This document shows positions 34,635 through 44,019 of a stretch of 64,000 nucleotides of DNA, piece after piece. The DNA lies in NCBI RefSeq assembly GCF_017815135.1, contig NZ_JAGJCF010000001.1, forward strand, positions 496,001 through 560,000, read 5' to 3'. The notes beneath the pieces are model-generated. The model was not told the DNA's origin. It worked only from the letters and a program-made list of their open reading frames with translations, and made no database searches. This DNA comes from Jiella mangrovi (lineage in GTDB: Bacteria > Pseudomonadota > Alphaproteobacteria > Rhizobiales > Rhizobiaceae). The position numbers and the translations under genes are program-made. Numbering within the stretch: position 1 is the stretch's first letter; every line of letters begins with the position of its first letter.

Positions 34635-35621
34635 CTATTCGAACAGGCTGAAGACCGAGCCGCCCTTCGGGCCGATGCGCTTGCCGTCGCGGTCATAGCC
34701 CTCGCGGCGATGCTGCTCCTGGGCATAGGCCTCGGCGGTGATCGGCTGGCCGGTGCGATAGGAAAAGGTCGTCGATGTCGCGAACTCGCTCGGGGCCATC
34801 CGCGCTGCGATCTCCTGCGCCTTGGCTTCGTCGGACTGATATTTCGCCGCCACCACCTGCGGCAGTTCGACAGCGGGGCACGGTCCGGCCGGCGAAAGGC
34901 CGGCGACGGTCTCGGCGGTCTGGTCGAAGATGTAGCCGCGTTCGCACACGCCGACATTCGGCGGCCGATGCGTGGTCTCGAAATAGTCCGAGCCCTTCTT
35001 CAGCATCTGCCAGAAGGCGTAATGCTCGGAGTTCTTGTGCCGGGCCATGTTCTTCGGCGTCATGCGGAAGGGATAGGCCTGGATCTGAAAGGCGCGTTGG
35101 CCGCCGTCGAAGGAGTAGCGGGCGAGTGAGTAGATCTCCTGCACCTGCTCGTCGTCCATGGCGTAGCAGCCCGACGAATTGCACGAACCGTGGATCATCA
35201 GATGCTTGCCGGTACGCCCGTTCACCCGGTCGTAGGCATTGGGATAGCCCATGTTGATCGCCAGGTGATAGCTCGATTTCGGATTGAGCTGCGCCGGCGT
35301 CACCGTGTAGAAGCCCTCGGGCGCCTGACGGTCGCCCTCCTTCTTCTTCGGGCCGAGCTTCCCGGACCAGGCGCAGATCGGATAGGTCTTCAACAGCGCG
35401 TAGGTGCCGTCGGTCTTCTGCTTCCAGATTTCCAGATTCGACTCTTCCTTGAAGAGCCGGACGAGAATCGGCGAATTGACGCCCATGTGGTTGGCATTGA
35501 TCGCGCGCACGAGATCCGGCGGAAGCGGCGCGTTCTCGGGAGCCAGATCTTCGTATTTGCAAGCGGAAACGGTCATCAGCGCGGCCAAGGCCGCACCCGT
35601 CACGATACGTCGGACGAACAT
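34635..35621 (-). CDS. L,D-transpeptidase (YkuD/YafK-type) lipoprotein
   Basis: A 328-residue lipoprotein: the signal peptide ends in the lipobox VSAC with Cys21. The catalytic domain has the YkuD signature HGSCNSSGCYAM with His144 and nucleophile Cys152, preceded by GFYTVTPAQLNPKSSYHLAINMGYPNAYDR, the YafK/ErfK-like pattern. Such enzymes make or cut bonds between peptidoglycan peptides or anchor outer-membrane proteins, in the periplasm. The start at 35621 is favoured because it gives the lipoprotein signal; an upstream in-frame ATG at 35705 does not. The C-terminal 80 residues beyond the domain are unassigned. It is monocistronic with a clear terminator. Confidence 0.86.
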   Translation of the reverse strand: MFVRRIVTGAALAALMTVSACKYEDLAPENAPLPPDLVRAINANHMGVNSPILVRLFKEESNLEIWKQKTDGTYALLKTYPICAWSGKLGPKKKEGDRQAPEGFYTVTPAQLNPKSSYHLAINMGYPNAYDRVNGRTGKHLMIHGSCNSSGCYAMDDEQVQEIYSLARYSFDGGQRAFQIQAYPFRMTPKNMARHKNSEHYAFWQMLKKGSDYFETTHRPPNVGVCERGYIFDQTAETVAGLSPAGPCPAVELPQVVAAKYQSDEAKAQEIAARMAPSEFATSTTFSYRTGQPITAEAYAQEQHRREGYDRDGKRIGPKGGSVFSLFE

Positions 35622-35935
35622 CCCAAAGTCCCCAATCGCCTTCGGCGAGCAGCAATTTGCCCACCGCCCCTCTCGAATGACAGCCCGTATGCGGCCATCG
35701 TTCATCGCGTCCTGGATTGCCCCGTCAACGAGCCGTCACGACGCCTGCTTGGCGAGAGTTTCTCACGATTTTCTTAAGCGGGCGTAAACCAGTTGCCCGC
35801 CCGCCGTGGTTCCCCTCTCGCGGGGCGCACCCCTTTGCGCCCCATCGTCGCACCATGCCGGAAGACGATGGCGACATTCTGTCAAATGACGATGGGGAAT
35901 GGAAGCTGTGGCCTGTGGCGGGGCTGCCACTATGC
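35622..35935. other. Intergenic region between L,D-transpeptidase and accA
   Basis: No gene was seen. A 6-bp hairpin (35778-35783 with 35795-35800) followed on the minus strand by a weak A/T stretch could end the accA transcript. Confidence 0.4.
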
Positions 35936-36889
35936 TCAGAGATTACGACCAATCGCGAGGAACTTTTCACGCCGCTGGCGCTTAAGCGCGCTTCCCTCGA
36001 GACCGCCAAGTTCCGCAAAAGCCGCGCGAATATGCCTGCCGGCGGCGTCGATCGCCGCTTCGCTGCCGCGATGCGCCCCCCCGAGCGGCTCCTCGACGAT
36101 GGCGTCTATGATGCCGAAGCCCATCAGGTCCTGCGCGGTCATCTTCATCGCCTGGGCGACGTCACGGGCCCGGGCCGCGTCGCGGTAAAGGATCGAGGCG
36201 CCGGCCTCGGGCGCGATCACGTTGTAGATCGCGTGCTCCATCATCAGGACGCGATTGGCCGCGGCGATGGCCATCGCGCCGCCAGAGCCGCCCTCGCCGA
36301 TGACCAGCGAGACGATCGGCACTTCCAGATCGAGGCAGGCGGCGATCGACCGGGCGATCGCCTCGGCCTGGCCGCGTTCTTCCGCGCCGATGCCGGGATA
36401 GGCGCCGGCGGTGTCGACCAGCGTCAGCACCGGGATCTGGAACCGCTCGGCAAGTTCCATGATCCGTACGGCCTTGCGATAGCCTTCGGGCCGGGCCATG
36501 CCGAAATTGTGCTTCAGCCGGGTCTGGGTGTCCGAGCCCTTCTCCTGACCGATCACCGCGACGGACTGGCCGTCGAAGCGCCCGAAGCCGGCGATCACCG
36601 CATGGTCCTCGGCATAGTAGCGGTCGCCCGCCAGGGGCACGAAATCGGTGATCAGCCGGGCGACATAGTCGACGCAGTGGGGCCGGTCGGGATGCCTTGC
36701 CACCTGGGTCTTCTGCCAGGGGGTCAGCTTCTTGTAGAGATCCTCGAGCGCGTCGCGGGAGCGCTTTTCCAGTCGCTCGACCTCGTCGTGCACGTCGACC
36801 GCGTCCTCGCCGGTCTCGATCTTCTTCAATTCGATGATCTGACCTTCCAGATCGGCGACCGGTTTTTCGAATTCCAGATAGTTGTGCAT
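35936..36889 (-). CDS. accA: Acetyl-CoA carboxylase carboxyltransferase subunit alpha
   Basis: A 317-residue protein, the normal AccA length. The N-terminal coiled-coil (LEFEKPVADLEGQIIELKK) is followed by a crotonase-like carboxyltransferase fold with VLTLVDTAGAYPGIGAEERGQAEAIA and VIGEGGSGGAMAIAAANRVLM, which build the acyl-CoA pocket and oxyanion holes. With AccD it transfers carboxyl from biotin to acetyl-CoA, the first step in fatty acid synthesis, in the cytoplasm. The start at 36889 matches the family N-terminus and has AGGA close by. xerD lies upstream on the same strand with 173 bp between, an order common in Rhizobiales. Confidence 0.97.
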   Translation of the reverse strand: MHNYLEFEKPVADLEGQIIELKKIETGEDAVDVHDEVERLEKRSRDALEDLYKKLTPWQKTQVARHPDRPHCVDYVARLITDFVPLAGDRYYAEDHAVIAGFGRFDGQSVAVIGQEKGSDTQTRLKHNFGMARPEGYRKAVRIMELAERFQIPVLTLVDTAGAYPGIGAEERGQAEAIARSIAACLDLEVPIVSLVIGEGGSGGAMAIAAANRVLMMEHAIYNVIAPEAGASILYRDAARARDVAQAMKMTAQDLMGFGIIDAIVEEPLGGAHRGSEAAIDAAGRHIRAAFAELGGLEGSALKRQRREKFLAIGRNL

Positions 36890-37062
36890 GCGTCCTACGG
36901 CGGCGGCCGTCCAGAGAGGGCGAAAGGGGTTGAGCGCCAACGGCAGGGCGAGCGCTTGGCGGCCCTCGCGGCGCAGGCGTGCCGCCCTTGTGCGGCGGGA
37001 CTTCTTCGCGGCGCAAACTGGCGATGGGCCGGTTGAATGTCAAGGAAGCGATGCGTGCATCG

Positions 37063-38055
37063 TCAATCCCGGCTCAACGGCGACAGCGGATGGTGGTCGG
37101 TGACGAGGCGGATCAGGCGCTCTTCCAGAACGTGGGTGTAGATCTGGGTGGTCGAAATGTCCGAGTGGCCGAGCAGCTCCTGCACCGCGCGAAGATCGGC
37201 CCCGTGCTTCAGAAGGTGGCTGGCGAAGGCATGGCGCAGGACATGCGGCGAAATCTTCGCGGCAGTGATCCCTGCCCTCGCCGCAAGCGCCTTCAGGTCG
37301 CGGGCGAAGGCCTGACGGGTGAGATGGCCGGTCTCGGAGGCAGCCGGAAACAGGAACCGCCCGTTTCCCTCGAGCTTTCGCCCCGGCTCTCCGGCGACGT
37401 CGGCATAACGACGCATCGCATCGCCCGCCGCCTCGCCGATCGGCACCATCCGTTCCTTGCCGCCCTTGCCCTTCACGACGATCGCCTGCCCCGTCGCCCG
37501 CAGGACGGAGCGCGGCAGGGCGACGAGCTCCGACACGCGAAGTCCCGTCGCATAAAGAAGCTCGACGAGCGCGTGAAGACGGGCCGCGCGCAGCCTCGCC
37601 GAAGACGACAGCCGGTCCGTTGCGGCCTCGGCGGCGGCAAGATCGAGCAGGCGATCGACCTCCTCCTCGCTCATCACCTTGGGCAGCGGCCGCTTCTTCT
37701 TCGCGCCCTCGATCGGGCCCGTCGGGTCGTCGCCGCGATGCCCTTCGACATAAAGAAAGCGGTAGAACTGGCGGAGCGCCGAGAGCCGCCGGGCGCGGCT
37801 CGATTCGGCCAGCCCCTCCGCCGCGAGCGCTGCGACATAGCCGCGGATCGCATCGGTGTCCGCGTCCCGCAGGGACGTGCCCCGGCCGAGAAAATGATGG
37901 CCCGCATCCTCGAGATCGCGGCGATAGGCGTCGAGCGTATTTTGCGCGGCGCCGCGCTCGACCGCCATCATCTCGAGAAAGGCTTCCGCCTCGAAACCCG
38001 CCGTCGGGCGCTGGCGCAGCGCGGCCGAGGCGCCCTTCGAAGCCGCGCCGGTCAT
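37063..38055 (-). CDS. xerD: Site-specific tyrosine recombinase XerD
   Basis: A 330-residue tyrosine recombinase. The N-terminal SAM-like core-binding domain (residues about 20-105) is followed by the catalytic domain with R173 (TGLRVSEL), K200 (KGGKER), H271 and R274 ([10 protein letters not shown]), H297 (LLGHSD) and the nucleophile Y306 (QIYTHV). With XerC it resolves chromosome dimers at dif at the septum. Position beside accA and aroK points to the housekeeping XerD, not a phage integrase. Its ATG overlaps the stop of a small membrane-protein gene (ATGA), so the two are co-translated. Confidence 0.94.
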   Translation of the reverse strand: MTGAASKGASAALRQRPTAGFEAEAFLEMMAVERGAAQNTLDAYRRDLEDAGHHFLGRGTSLRDADTDAIRGYVAALAAEGLAESSRARRLSALRQFYRFLYVEGHRGDDPTGPIEGAKKKRPLPKVMSEEEVDRLLDLAAAEAATDRLSSSARLRAARLHALVELLYATGLRVSELVALPRSVLRATGQAIVVKGKGGKERMVPIGEAAGDAMRRYADVAGEPGRKLEGNGRFLFPAASETGHLTRQAFARDLKALAARAGITAAKISPHVLRHAFASHLLKHGADLRAVQELLGHSDISTTQIYTHVLEERLIRLVTDHHPLSPLSRD

Positions 38056-38240
38056 GGCCTCAGCTCCGAAAGCCCATCCGGATCTTCAGCGGGAGGTGCG
38101 GCTTCGGGCTCCGGCAGCGTGACGGGAACCGTGACCTGCGTGCGCGTCGGCTCGACGAAGTAGACGAGCGCGGCCATGATGCCGTAGATGGTGCCGAAAA
38201 TGACGGCGAGGATCGTCAGGAGGCGTACGAGTGTCGGCAT
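38052..38240 (-). CDS. Small single-pass membrane protein upstream of xerD
   Basis: 62 residues: one hydrophobic helix ([25 protein letters not shown], residues 5-29) and a proline/glutamate-rich tail ([16 protein letters not shown]). No known domain. The 4-nt overlap with xerD and divergence from aroK across 147 bp support it as a real gene; the ribosome site is weak. Role unknown. Confidence 0.7.
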   Translation of the reverse strand: MPTLVRLLTILAVIFGTIYGIMAALVYFVEPTRTQVTVPVTLPEPEAAPPAEDPDGLSELRP

Positions 38241-38387
38241 CGGCTTCTGGCGGACTCTATCTCGAGCAAGGCCCGCTTCTAGTGGGAATGAGGAAAGACG
38301 CAAGTCGATAAGCGTGTGAATGCCTTCACGGGAGCGAACGTGCAAGGCTGGAGCCTGGCTTCGGCGAGCGGAGGAACGATCGGACGG

Positions 38388-38969
38388 ATGGACGGCGATA
38401 CTGCGGGACACAAGGACACGACGATCCGCGAGCGGCTCGCCGGCAGGCCGATCGTGCTCGTCGGCCTGATGGGTGCCGGCAAGACGACCGTCGGCCGCAG
38501 GGCGGCGACCGTATTGTCGCTGCCCTTCGTGGACAGCGACGCGGAGATCGAGAACGTCTCGACCATGAGCGTCGCCGAACTCTTCGAGGCCTATGGCGAA
38601 CCCGAGTTCCGCTCGCTCGAGGCCCGGGTGATCGCACGGCTCGTGCAGGAAGGACCGCGGGTGATCGCCACCGGTGGAGGCGCCTATATGAACGCTGAGA
38701 CGCGCCAGCTCCTTTCCGACAAGGCCGTGACGATCTGGCTGAAGGCCGATCTCGACACCTTGATGGAACGCGTGGCGCGCCGGGCCGGCCGCCCGCTGCT
38801 GAAGGCGTCGGATCCAAGAAAGGTGATGCACGAACTCATGGAAAAGCGCTATCCCATCTACGCCAAGGCCAATCTGACCGTGACGTCCCGCGCGGCGAAG
38901 CGGGAGGTGATTGCGGCAGAACTGGTCGCGGCGCTGGACAGATACCTCCACGAAGGTCGAACCCCATGA
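38388..38969 (+). CDS. aroK: Shikimate kinase
   Basis: A 193-residue kinase with Walker A GLMGAGKT (residues about 26-33), shikimate-binding DSDAEIE and TGGGAYMN, and the lid Arg in RRAGRPLL. It phosphorylates shikimate at O3 with ATP in the aromatic amino acid pathway. The ATG at 38388 fits family length; an upstream frame from 38316 would add a poorly supported leader. The gene overlaps aroB by 4 nt, so the two pathway steps are coupled. Confidence 0.94.
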   Translation: MDGDTAGHKDTTIRERLAGRPIVLVGLMGAGKTTVGRRAATVLSLPFVDSDAEIENVSTMSVAELFEAYGEPEFRSLEARVIARLVQEGPRVIATGGGAYMNAETRQLLSDKAVTIWLKADLDTLMERVARRAGRPLLKASDPRKVMHELMEKRYPIYAKANLTVTSRAAKREVIAAELVAALDRYLHEGRTP

Positions 38970-40156
38970 AATCGCAGGCAAAGGCCGACACGCCCGGCTC
39001 CGCGCCACGCCCGACCCCTGCCCTTCACGCGGCGGCCAGGGTCGACAAGGAGCGCCGGGTCGAGGTCTGCCTCGGCGCGCGCTCCTACGACATCCTCATC
39101 GGCGAAGGTCTGCTCGACCGGGCCGGCGAAGAGTTCGCCGCCCGGCTTGCCGGCGCACGGGCCGTCGTCGTGACCGACGAAACGGTGGCGAGCCTTTATC
39201 TGACGCGGCTGGAAATTGCCCTGACCAGCGCCGGCGTCGAATTTTCCGCGCTGACGCTGCCGGCTGGCGAGACGACCAAGTCGTTCGCCCATCTGGAGCA
39301 AACGGTCGATGCGATCCTTGCCGCAAGGCTGGAACGCGGCGATGGGGTGATCGCGCTCGGCGGCGGCGTGATCGGGGATCTCGCCGGCTTTGCCAGCGCC
39401 ATCGTCAAGCGCGGCACCCGCTTCGTCCAGATCCCGACGACGCTGCTCGCCCAGGTGGATTCGTCGGTCGGCGGCAAGACCGGCATCAACACGGCACGCG
39501 GCAAGAACCTCGTCGGCGCCTTCCATCAGCCGGTCCTCGTTCTGGCCGATATCGCGCTCCTCGACACGCTTTCCCCGCGCGAATTTGCCGCCGGCTATGC
39601 CGAAGTGGTCAAATACGGGCTGATCGACCGGCCGGACTTCTTCGAGTTCCTCGAGAAGCATCGCGGCGCGATCTTCTCCGGCGGGCAGGAGCGGGCCGAG
39701 GCGATCGCCACGGCCTGCGAGGCGAAGGCCGCCGTTGTGGCGGCCGACGAGCGGGAGCACGGATCGCGCGCACTTCTCAATCTCGGCCATACTTTCGGTC
39801 ATGCTCTGGAGCGCGCGGTCTCCTACGATCCGGCGCGCCTCGTCCATGGCGAGGGGGTCGCGATCGGCATGGCGCTCGCGCACCGCTTCTCGGTCAAGCT
39901 CGGCCTGTGTTCAGGCCAGGATGCCGGCCGTGTCGCGGCGCATCTGAAGACCGCCGGCCTGCCGACGAAAATTTCCGACATCCCCGGCCCGACTCTGGAG
40001 CGCGATGCGCTGATCGAAGCGATCGCCCAGGACAAGAAGGTCTCGCGCGGCCGCCTGACCTTCATCCTCACCCGCGGCATCGGCGAAGCCTTCGTCGCCA
40101 GGGACGTGGACCGCGCCGACGTTGAACACTTCCTCGATGAAGAACTCCCCCAATGA
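38966..40156 (+). CDS. aroB: 3-dehydroquinate synthase
   Basis: A 396-residue NAD- and metal-dependent enzyme that closes DAHP to 3-dehydroquinate. Visible motifs are [44 protein letters not shown], the metal-binding Glu in GYAEVVKYG, and the two His of [10 protein letters not shown] and [11 protein letters not shown]. The first 25 residues are a poorly conserved extension. It overlaps aroK upstream and the CNNM-type transporter downstream, both by ATGA, so all three are one operon. Confidence 0.96.
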   Translation: MKSQAKADTPGSAPRPTPALHAAARVDKERRVEVCLGARSYDILIGEGLLDRAGEEFAARLAGARAVVVTDETVASLYLTRLEIALTSAGVEFSALTLPAGETTKSFAHLEQTVDAILAARLERGDGVIALGGGVIGDLAGFASAIVKRGTRFVQIPTTLLAQVDSSVGGKTGINTARGKNLVGAFHQPVLVLADIALLDTLSPREFAAGYAEVVKYGLIDRPDFFEFLEKHRGAIFSGGQERAEAIATACEAKAAVVAADEREHGSRALLNLGHTFGHALERAVSYDPARLVHGEGVAIGMALAHRFSVKLGLCSGQDAGRVAAHLKTAGLPTKISDIPGPTLERDALIEAIAQDKKVSRGRLTFILTRGIGEAFVARDVDRADVEHFLDEELPQ

Positions 40157-41808
40157 CCACGACGCTTTGGATCTATCTCGGCATCGTCCTCGTCCTCATC
40201 TGCATCTCGGCCTTCTTCTCCGGCTCGGAGACCGCACTGACCGCGGTGTCGCGGGCGCGTCTGATGAGCTACGAGAAGAACGGCGACGCCAGAGCCGGCA
40301 TCGTCGAGCGTCTTCTGGAGAAGAAGGACCGGCTGATCGGCACCCTTCTCATCGGCAACAACCTCGTCAACATCCTCGCCTCGTCGCTGGCGACGACCGC
40401 CTTCATCGCCCTGTTCGGCGAGACCGGCGTCGTCTATGCCACCGTCGCGATGACGGTTCTCGTCGTGATCTTTGCCGAGGTGCTGCCGAAATCCGCAGCG
40501 ATCGCGAAGCCCGACGGCTTCGCTCTCAACGTCGCGCGGCCGGTCGCCTTCTTCGTCGCGGCGATCGGCCCGGCGACCGCCACGGTGAACTGGGTCGTGC
40601 GGCGGATCTTGTCGCTCTTCGGTTTCGGTCTCGATTCCGGCGCGTCGCTGCTTACCGCCCATGAGGAACTGCGCGGCGCCGTCGAGGTGCTCCACCGCGA
40701 GGGCTCTCTCGTCAATGCCGACCGCAACCGGCTCGGCGGCCTCCTCGATCTCCACGAGCTCGAGGTCTCCGACGTCATGGTCCACCGCACCTCGATGCGC
40801 CAGATCAACGCCGACGACGCGCCCGCCGACATCGTCCGACAGGTGCTGGAGAGCCCCTACACCCGCATGCCGGTATGGCGGGCCCACTACGACAACATCG
40901 TCGGCGTGATCCACGCCAAGGACATTCTGCGCGCGCTGCACGAGGTCGACAACGATCCGTCGAAGATCAACATCGCGAAGATCTGCGCCAAGCCCTGGTT
41001 CGTGCCCGAGACGACCACGCTGCAGGATCAGCTCAACGCCTTTCTCAGGCGCAAGACCCATTTTGCCGTGGTCGTCGACGAGTATGGCGAGGTCGAGGGG
41101 CTGATCACGCTGGAGGACATTCTGGAGGAGATCGTCGGCAACATCGCCGACGAGCACGACGTCGACATGCAGGGCGTCAAAACCGAGGCCGACGGCTCCA
41201 TCATCGTCGACGGCCAGGTGCCGATCCGCGATCTTAACCGGGCGCTCGACTGGAACCTGCCGGACGACGAAGCTGTCACCATCGCCGGCCTCGTCATCCA
41301 CGCCACCCAGACGATCCCCGAGGAGCGCCAGGCCTTCACCTTCTTCAACAAGCGCTTCACCGTCCTGAAACGCGAGAAGAACCGCATTGCCAGCCTGAGG
41401 ATCCGCCCGGCGACGGTCCTCGTCCCGCCGAAGAAGCCGGCCCAGCCTCTCGCCCAGACGGAACTTGCCGAGCCGATGGCCGACGTGCAGGAAACCGACC
41501 CGGAAGTGCTCGACGCGGCGCTGGAGGAGATGGAAGAGGTCGAGAACGGCGACAATGGCGAAGTCGGCCTCTTAGACGAGGCAGGATTGCGGCGCGATGA
41601 TCGGTCGGCGCGTGAAGGGGGATATGATGTGTCAGAGGGCGACGGCGCCAATGACGATGGCTGGCCCGAGGACGACATTGCCGCCACGAGCCGCCGCCAT
41701 TCGCGCTGGGGGCGCCGCGACGAGGAGCTTCCAGGCTTGACCGATGAGGACGAAACGCAGGAAGCATCGCAGCGAAAGAGCCCTGCAGCCAAGGACGAAC
41801 ACGGCTGA
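40153..41808 (+). CDS. CNNM/CorC-family transporter (DUF21, CBS pair, CorC_HlyC domains)
   Basis: A 551-residue membrane protein. The N-terminal DUF21 domain has about four helices, with the signature SAFFSGSETALTAVSRARL (residues 18-36) and LIGNNLVNILASSLAT. A CBS pair follows (VMVHRTSMRQI, ILRALHEVD, FAVVVDEYGEVEGLITLEDILEEIVG), then a CorC/HlyC domain to about residue 425. Homologues export or sense Mg2+ and other divalent ions. The last 120 residues form a very acidic tail with no family counterpart. Operon position after aroK-aroB is common in Rhizobiales. Confidence 0.92.
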   Translation: MTTTLWIYLGIVLVLICISAFFSGSETALTAVSRARLMSYEKNGDARAGIVERLLEKKDRLIGTLLIGNNLVNILASSLATTAFIALFGETGVVYATVAMTVLVVIFAEVLPKSAAIAKPDGFALNVARPVAFFVAAIGPATATVNWVVRRILSLFGFGLDSGASLLTAHEELRGAVEVLHREGSLVNADRNRLGGLLDLHELEVSDVMVHRTSMRQINADDAPADIVRQVLESPYTRMPVWRAHYDNIVGVIHAKDILRALHEVDNDPSKINIAKICAKPWFVPETTTLQDQLNAFLRRKTHFAVVVDEYGEVEGLITLEDILEEIVGNIADEHDVDMQGVKTEADGSIIVDGQVPIRDLNRALDWNLPDDEAVTIAGLVIHATQTIPEERQAFTFFNKRFTVLKREKNRIASLRIRPATVLVPPKKPAQPLAQTELAEPMADVQETDPEVLDAALEEMEEVENGDNGEVGLLDEAGLRRDDRSAREGGYDVSEGDGANDDGWPEDDIAATSRRHSRWGRRDEELPGLTDEDETQEASQRKSPAAKDEHG

Positions 41809-41993
41809 AGCTCCGATCGGCGAGGCCCCGCCGTCGCCGGGCTACCTCACCGGCCTGCTGCGATCGCCTGCGCCAAGCCCGGCATGTGATGTTCGGTCAG
41901 CGGGGCGAGCGGCAGATCCGTGCTGGCACATGCCTGCTCGGTTCAATTTTCTCAAAAGTGTTCTTCAACGACCACAGCCGGCCCGCAAGCCAT

Positions 41994-42695
41994 TCACACC
42001 GACCGCGTGATGCCGCCATCGACCCGGATATTCTGGCCGGTGATATAGGAGGCGCCGTCCGAGGCCAGAAAGGCGATCGTCTCGGCGATTTCCTCGACTT
42101 GGCCGTAGCGGCCGAGCGGGATCTTCTCGCGGAAGGCCTCCTTCTCCGGCAGCGAGTCGATGAAGCCGGGCAGGACGTTGTTCATCCGCACGTTCTTGGC
42201 TGCATACTGATCGGAAAACAGTTTGGTGAAGGAGGCCAATCCCGCCCGAAAAACCGCCGAGGTCGGAAACACCTCGCTCGGCTCGAAGGCGGCAAACGTG
42301 GAAATGTTGATGATCGCGCCACCGCCGTTTTCCGCCATGATCGGGGCGACGAGCCGCGCCGGCCTTACCGCGCTGAGGAAGTAGACCTCCAGCCCCTTGT
42401 GCCAGTCCTCGTCGGGGATCTCGAGAACCGGCGCGCGGGGTCCATGACCGGCGCTGTTGACCAGCACGTCGATCCGTCCCCATGCGCCATGGACGGTTTC
42501 GACCAGCCTTCGGACGTCGTCCTTCGACTGATTGGAGCCGGTAACGCCGATGCCGCCGAGTTCCTTGGCCAGCGCCTCGCCCTTGCCGGAAGAGGAGAGG
42601 ATCGCGACGCGAAACCCCTTTTCCGCCAGCTTCCGCGCCGCGCCGGCGCCCATGCCGGAGCCGCCGGCGGTGACGATGGCAACCTTGTCGGTCAT
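41994..42695 (-). CDS. SDR-family protein lacking the canonical Tyr/Lys pair
   Basis: A 233-residue short-chain dehydrogenase/reductase fold. The nucleotide loop TAGGSGMG, the NSAG motif at residues 80-83 and the PG motif after NNVLPG are present. At the active site the expected Tyr-x-x-x-Lys reads S146-A-V-F-R150, so Tyr is Ser and Lys is Arg; Ser132 (NIS) is retained. It may therefore not be a normal oxidoreductase. The start at 42695 has AGGAGA upstream. No operon partner is evident. What it binds or catalyses is unknown. Confidence 0.85.
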   Translation of the reverse strand: MTDKVAIVTAGGSGMGAGAARKLAEKGFRVAILSSSGKGEALAKELGGIGVTGSNQSKDDVRRLVETVHGAWGRIDVLVNSAGHGPRAPVLEIPDEDWHKGLEVYFLSAVRPARLVAPIMAENGGGAIINISTFAAFEPSEVFPTSAVFRAGLASFTKLFSDQYAAKNVRMNNVLPGFIDSLPEKEAFREKIPLGRYGQVEEIAETIAFLASDGASYITGQNIRVDGGITRSV

Positions 42696-42832
42696 TGTGG
42701 GATTCTCCTTCACTCGTGGCCGTTGACATCCTGCGTGGCGCCGGCCCGCTCGATCAAGCCCGCCTCATATGTTTGCGCTCGGAACGAGCGGCGACACCGG
42801 GTCCGATCGGCACATGCTCGGGGCCAGCGCAG

Positions 42833-42868
42833 TACCCCCACCCCTAACCCCTCCCCACAAGGGGGGGA
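42833..42868 (+). repeat. GC-rich dispersed repeat, copy 1
   Basis: A run of CCCCCACCCCTAACCCCTCC-type sequence ending in a small CCCC/GGGG hairpin. It is the inverse of the copy at 43058-43096 and the same orientation as 43526-43563. Confidence 0.7.
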
Positions 42869-43057
42869 TCTGCAGCGCGCGGCTGCCCGACATCTCAATC
42901 AGCGAGACGCCCTTGCGCTCCACCTGCCGCTGCGCCGGTCAGCATCGCCGCCGCGTTCGAGCGTTTCCAGCTTCGAAGCCAGGATGCTGTGCCTGCTCCA
43001 TAAGCTGGTGAAGCCGCCCAGCGCTTTCGCCGTTTTCCAGGCGGTCGCGCGAGTGCA
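42869..43057. other. Spacer between inverted GC-rich repeats
   Basis: About 190 bp bounded by inverted copies of the GC-rich repeat. Open frames here are short and their composition is shadow-like. Nothing assignable was seen; it may be one mobile unit together with the flanking repeats. Confidence 0.35.
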
Positions 43058-43096
43058 TTCCCCTCCCCCTTGTGGGGAGGGGCAGGGGTGGGGGTA
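43058..43096 (-). repeat. GC-rich dispersed repeat, copy 2 (inverted)
   Basis: The reverse complement of the 42833 copy with a few changes. It includes a CCCCTCCCC/GGGGAGGGG hairpin. It lies 37 nt beyond the 3-prime end of the DUF559 pseudogene. Confidence 0.7.
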
Positions 43097-43133
43097 ACGG
43101 CGTCGACTTTCGAGGGAGTACCGGTGCCCGCCC

Positions 43134-43499
43134 TCACCGCTTCAATCCCAGGATGCCCATGATCTCTTCGATGCATCCGTCGAAGGCGTCGTCGATGTCG
43201 CCCGTCGAGAAGCGCATAACCCGGTAGCCTTGTCGGTTCAGCCAGTCATCCCGGACCGCGTCTCGCGCCAGACGGTCCGGATGCTGATGAAACTCACCGT
43301 CGACCTCCACGATCAGACGCTCGGTATGGACGGCGAAGTCGGCGATTTAGGGTCCGATCGGCACCTGTTTGCGGAAGTGGACTCCGAAGTGCCGGCGGAA
43401 GGTCTTGAGTTCTTGCCAGAGGCGCTTTTCGCCATCCGTCATCGATTTGCGCAGCCGGCGGGCTTTTTCGATGGACGTGCGGTCGATGCGGCTTGGCAT
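43134..43499 (-). pseudogene. DUF559 endonuclease-like gene with in-frame stop
   Basis: 122 codons read continuously as a DUF559 (Vsr/restriction-endonuclease-fold) protein except for one TAA at 43347-43349 (codon 51). Before it: ARRLRKSMTDGEKRLWQELKT and FRKQVPIGP; after it: IADFAVHTERLIVEVDGEFHQH, then LNRQGYRVMRFSTGDI, ending at TGA 43134. The family usually has IGPYIADF, so a Tyr codon became TAA by one base. AAGG precedes the ATG. The frame and all later family motifs are otherwise intact, so the mutation looks recent. GC-rich repeats flank it on both sides in inverted orientation. Confidence 0.85.
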
Positions 43500-43525
43500 G
43501 ACAGCCTTCTTTCAAGTCGTAGGGG

Positions 43526-43563
43526 ACCCCCACCCCTAACCCCTCCCCTCAAGGGGAGGGGAA
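43526..43563 (+). repeat. GC-rich dispersed repeat, copy 3
   Basis: The same element as at 42833, with a CCCCTCCCC/GGGGAGGGG hairpin around TCAA. It lies 27 nt before the DUF559 start codon. Confidence 0.7.
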
Positions 43564-43714
43564 TGGCTCTACGATTGGATGCCGGGCCAAAAAAGACGAG
43601 TTTTGATCAAAGCCGCTCCTCCGAATTTGGGCATGCCCGAATTGTGCGGTGACATCGTCCCATCAGCCGGCCCCCCCCGAACGCTTAAGCAGCTCACTCG
43701 GACATATAATTCGC

Positions 43715-43948
43715 TCATCCAGCGACGAGCTGCCATGTTCTGTTCGGTCCAAGTTCTAGAAAGCCGTCGTCCCGCAGCCGTTGTCCTGCCCAACGCATAT
43801 CGTACTGCCACGTATAGAAGTAATCACCGCCGCCTCGCAGTTCCGCTTCATGGTGCTCCCAAAGGTACTTCGCAACTTCGAGAACCGTGGCAGCGCCTCC
43901 GTTCGCGCGGACCCCCTCCAAGATCCACTGCTCCAGCAATTCTTTCAT
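43715..43948 (-). CDS. Small hypothetical protein, possible winged-helix
   Basis: 77 residues without a signal peptide or membrane helix. The pattern ANGGAATVLEVAKYLWEHHE followed by MRWAGQRLRDDGFLEL resembles the winged-helix parts of small DNA-binding or Mrr-like proteins, but I do not recognise a family. GAGGATC precedes the ATG at good spacing, and the composition is like coding DNA. It is transcribed in the same direction as the hydantoinase, between the DUF559 pseudogene and hydA. Confidence 0.55.
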   Translation of the reverse strand: MKELLEQWILEGVRANGGAATVLEVAKYLWEHHEAELRGGGDYFYTWQYDMRWAGQRLRDDGFLELGPNRTWQLVAG

Positions 43949-44019
43949 CTGAGATCCTCATCAGCAAGCTTCACAACTCACGACGGTATCGAATCCCGGA
44001 AAGGTGGTCGATCAATAAA

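Noticed and set aside
37063-38055. Tyrosine recombinase considered as a phage or island integrase
   Set aside because: Length, motifs and position with accA and aroK match housekeeping XerD; no tRNA or attachment-site pair is adjacent.
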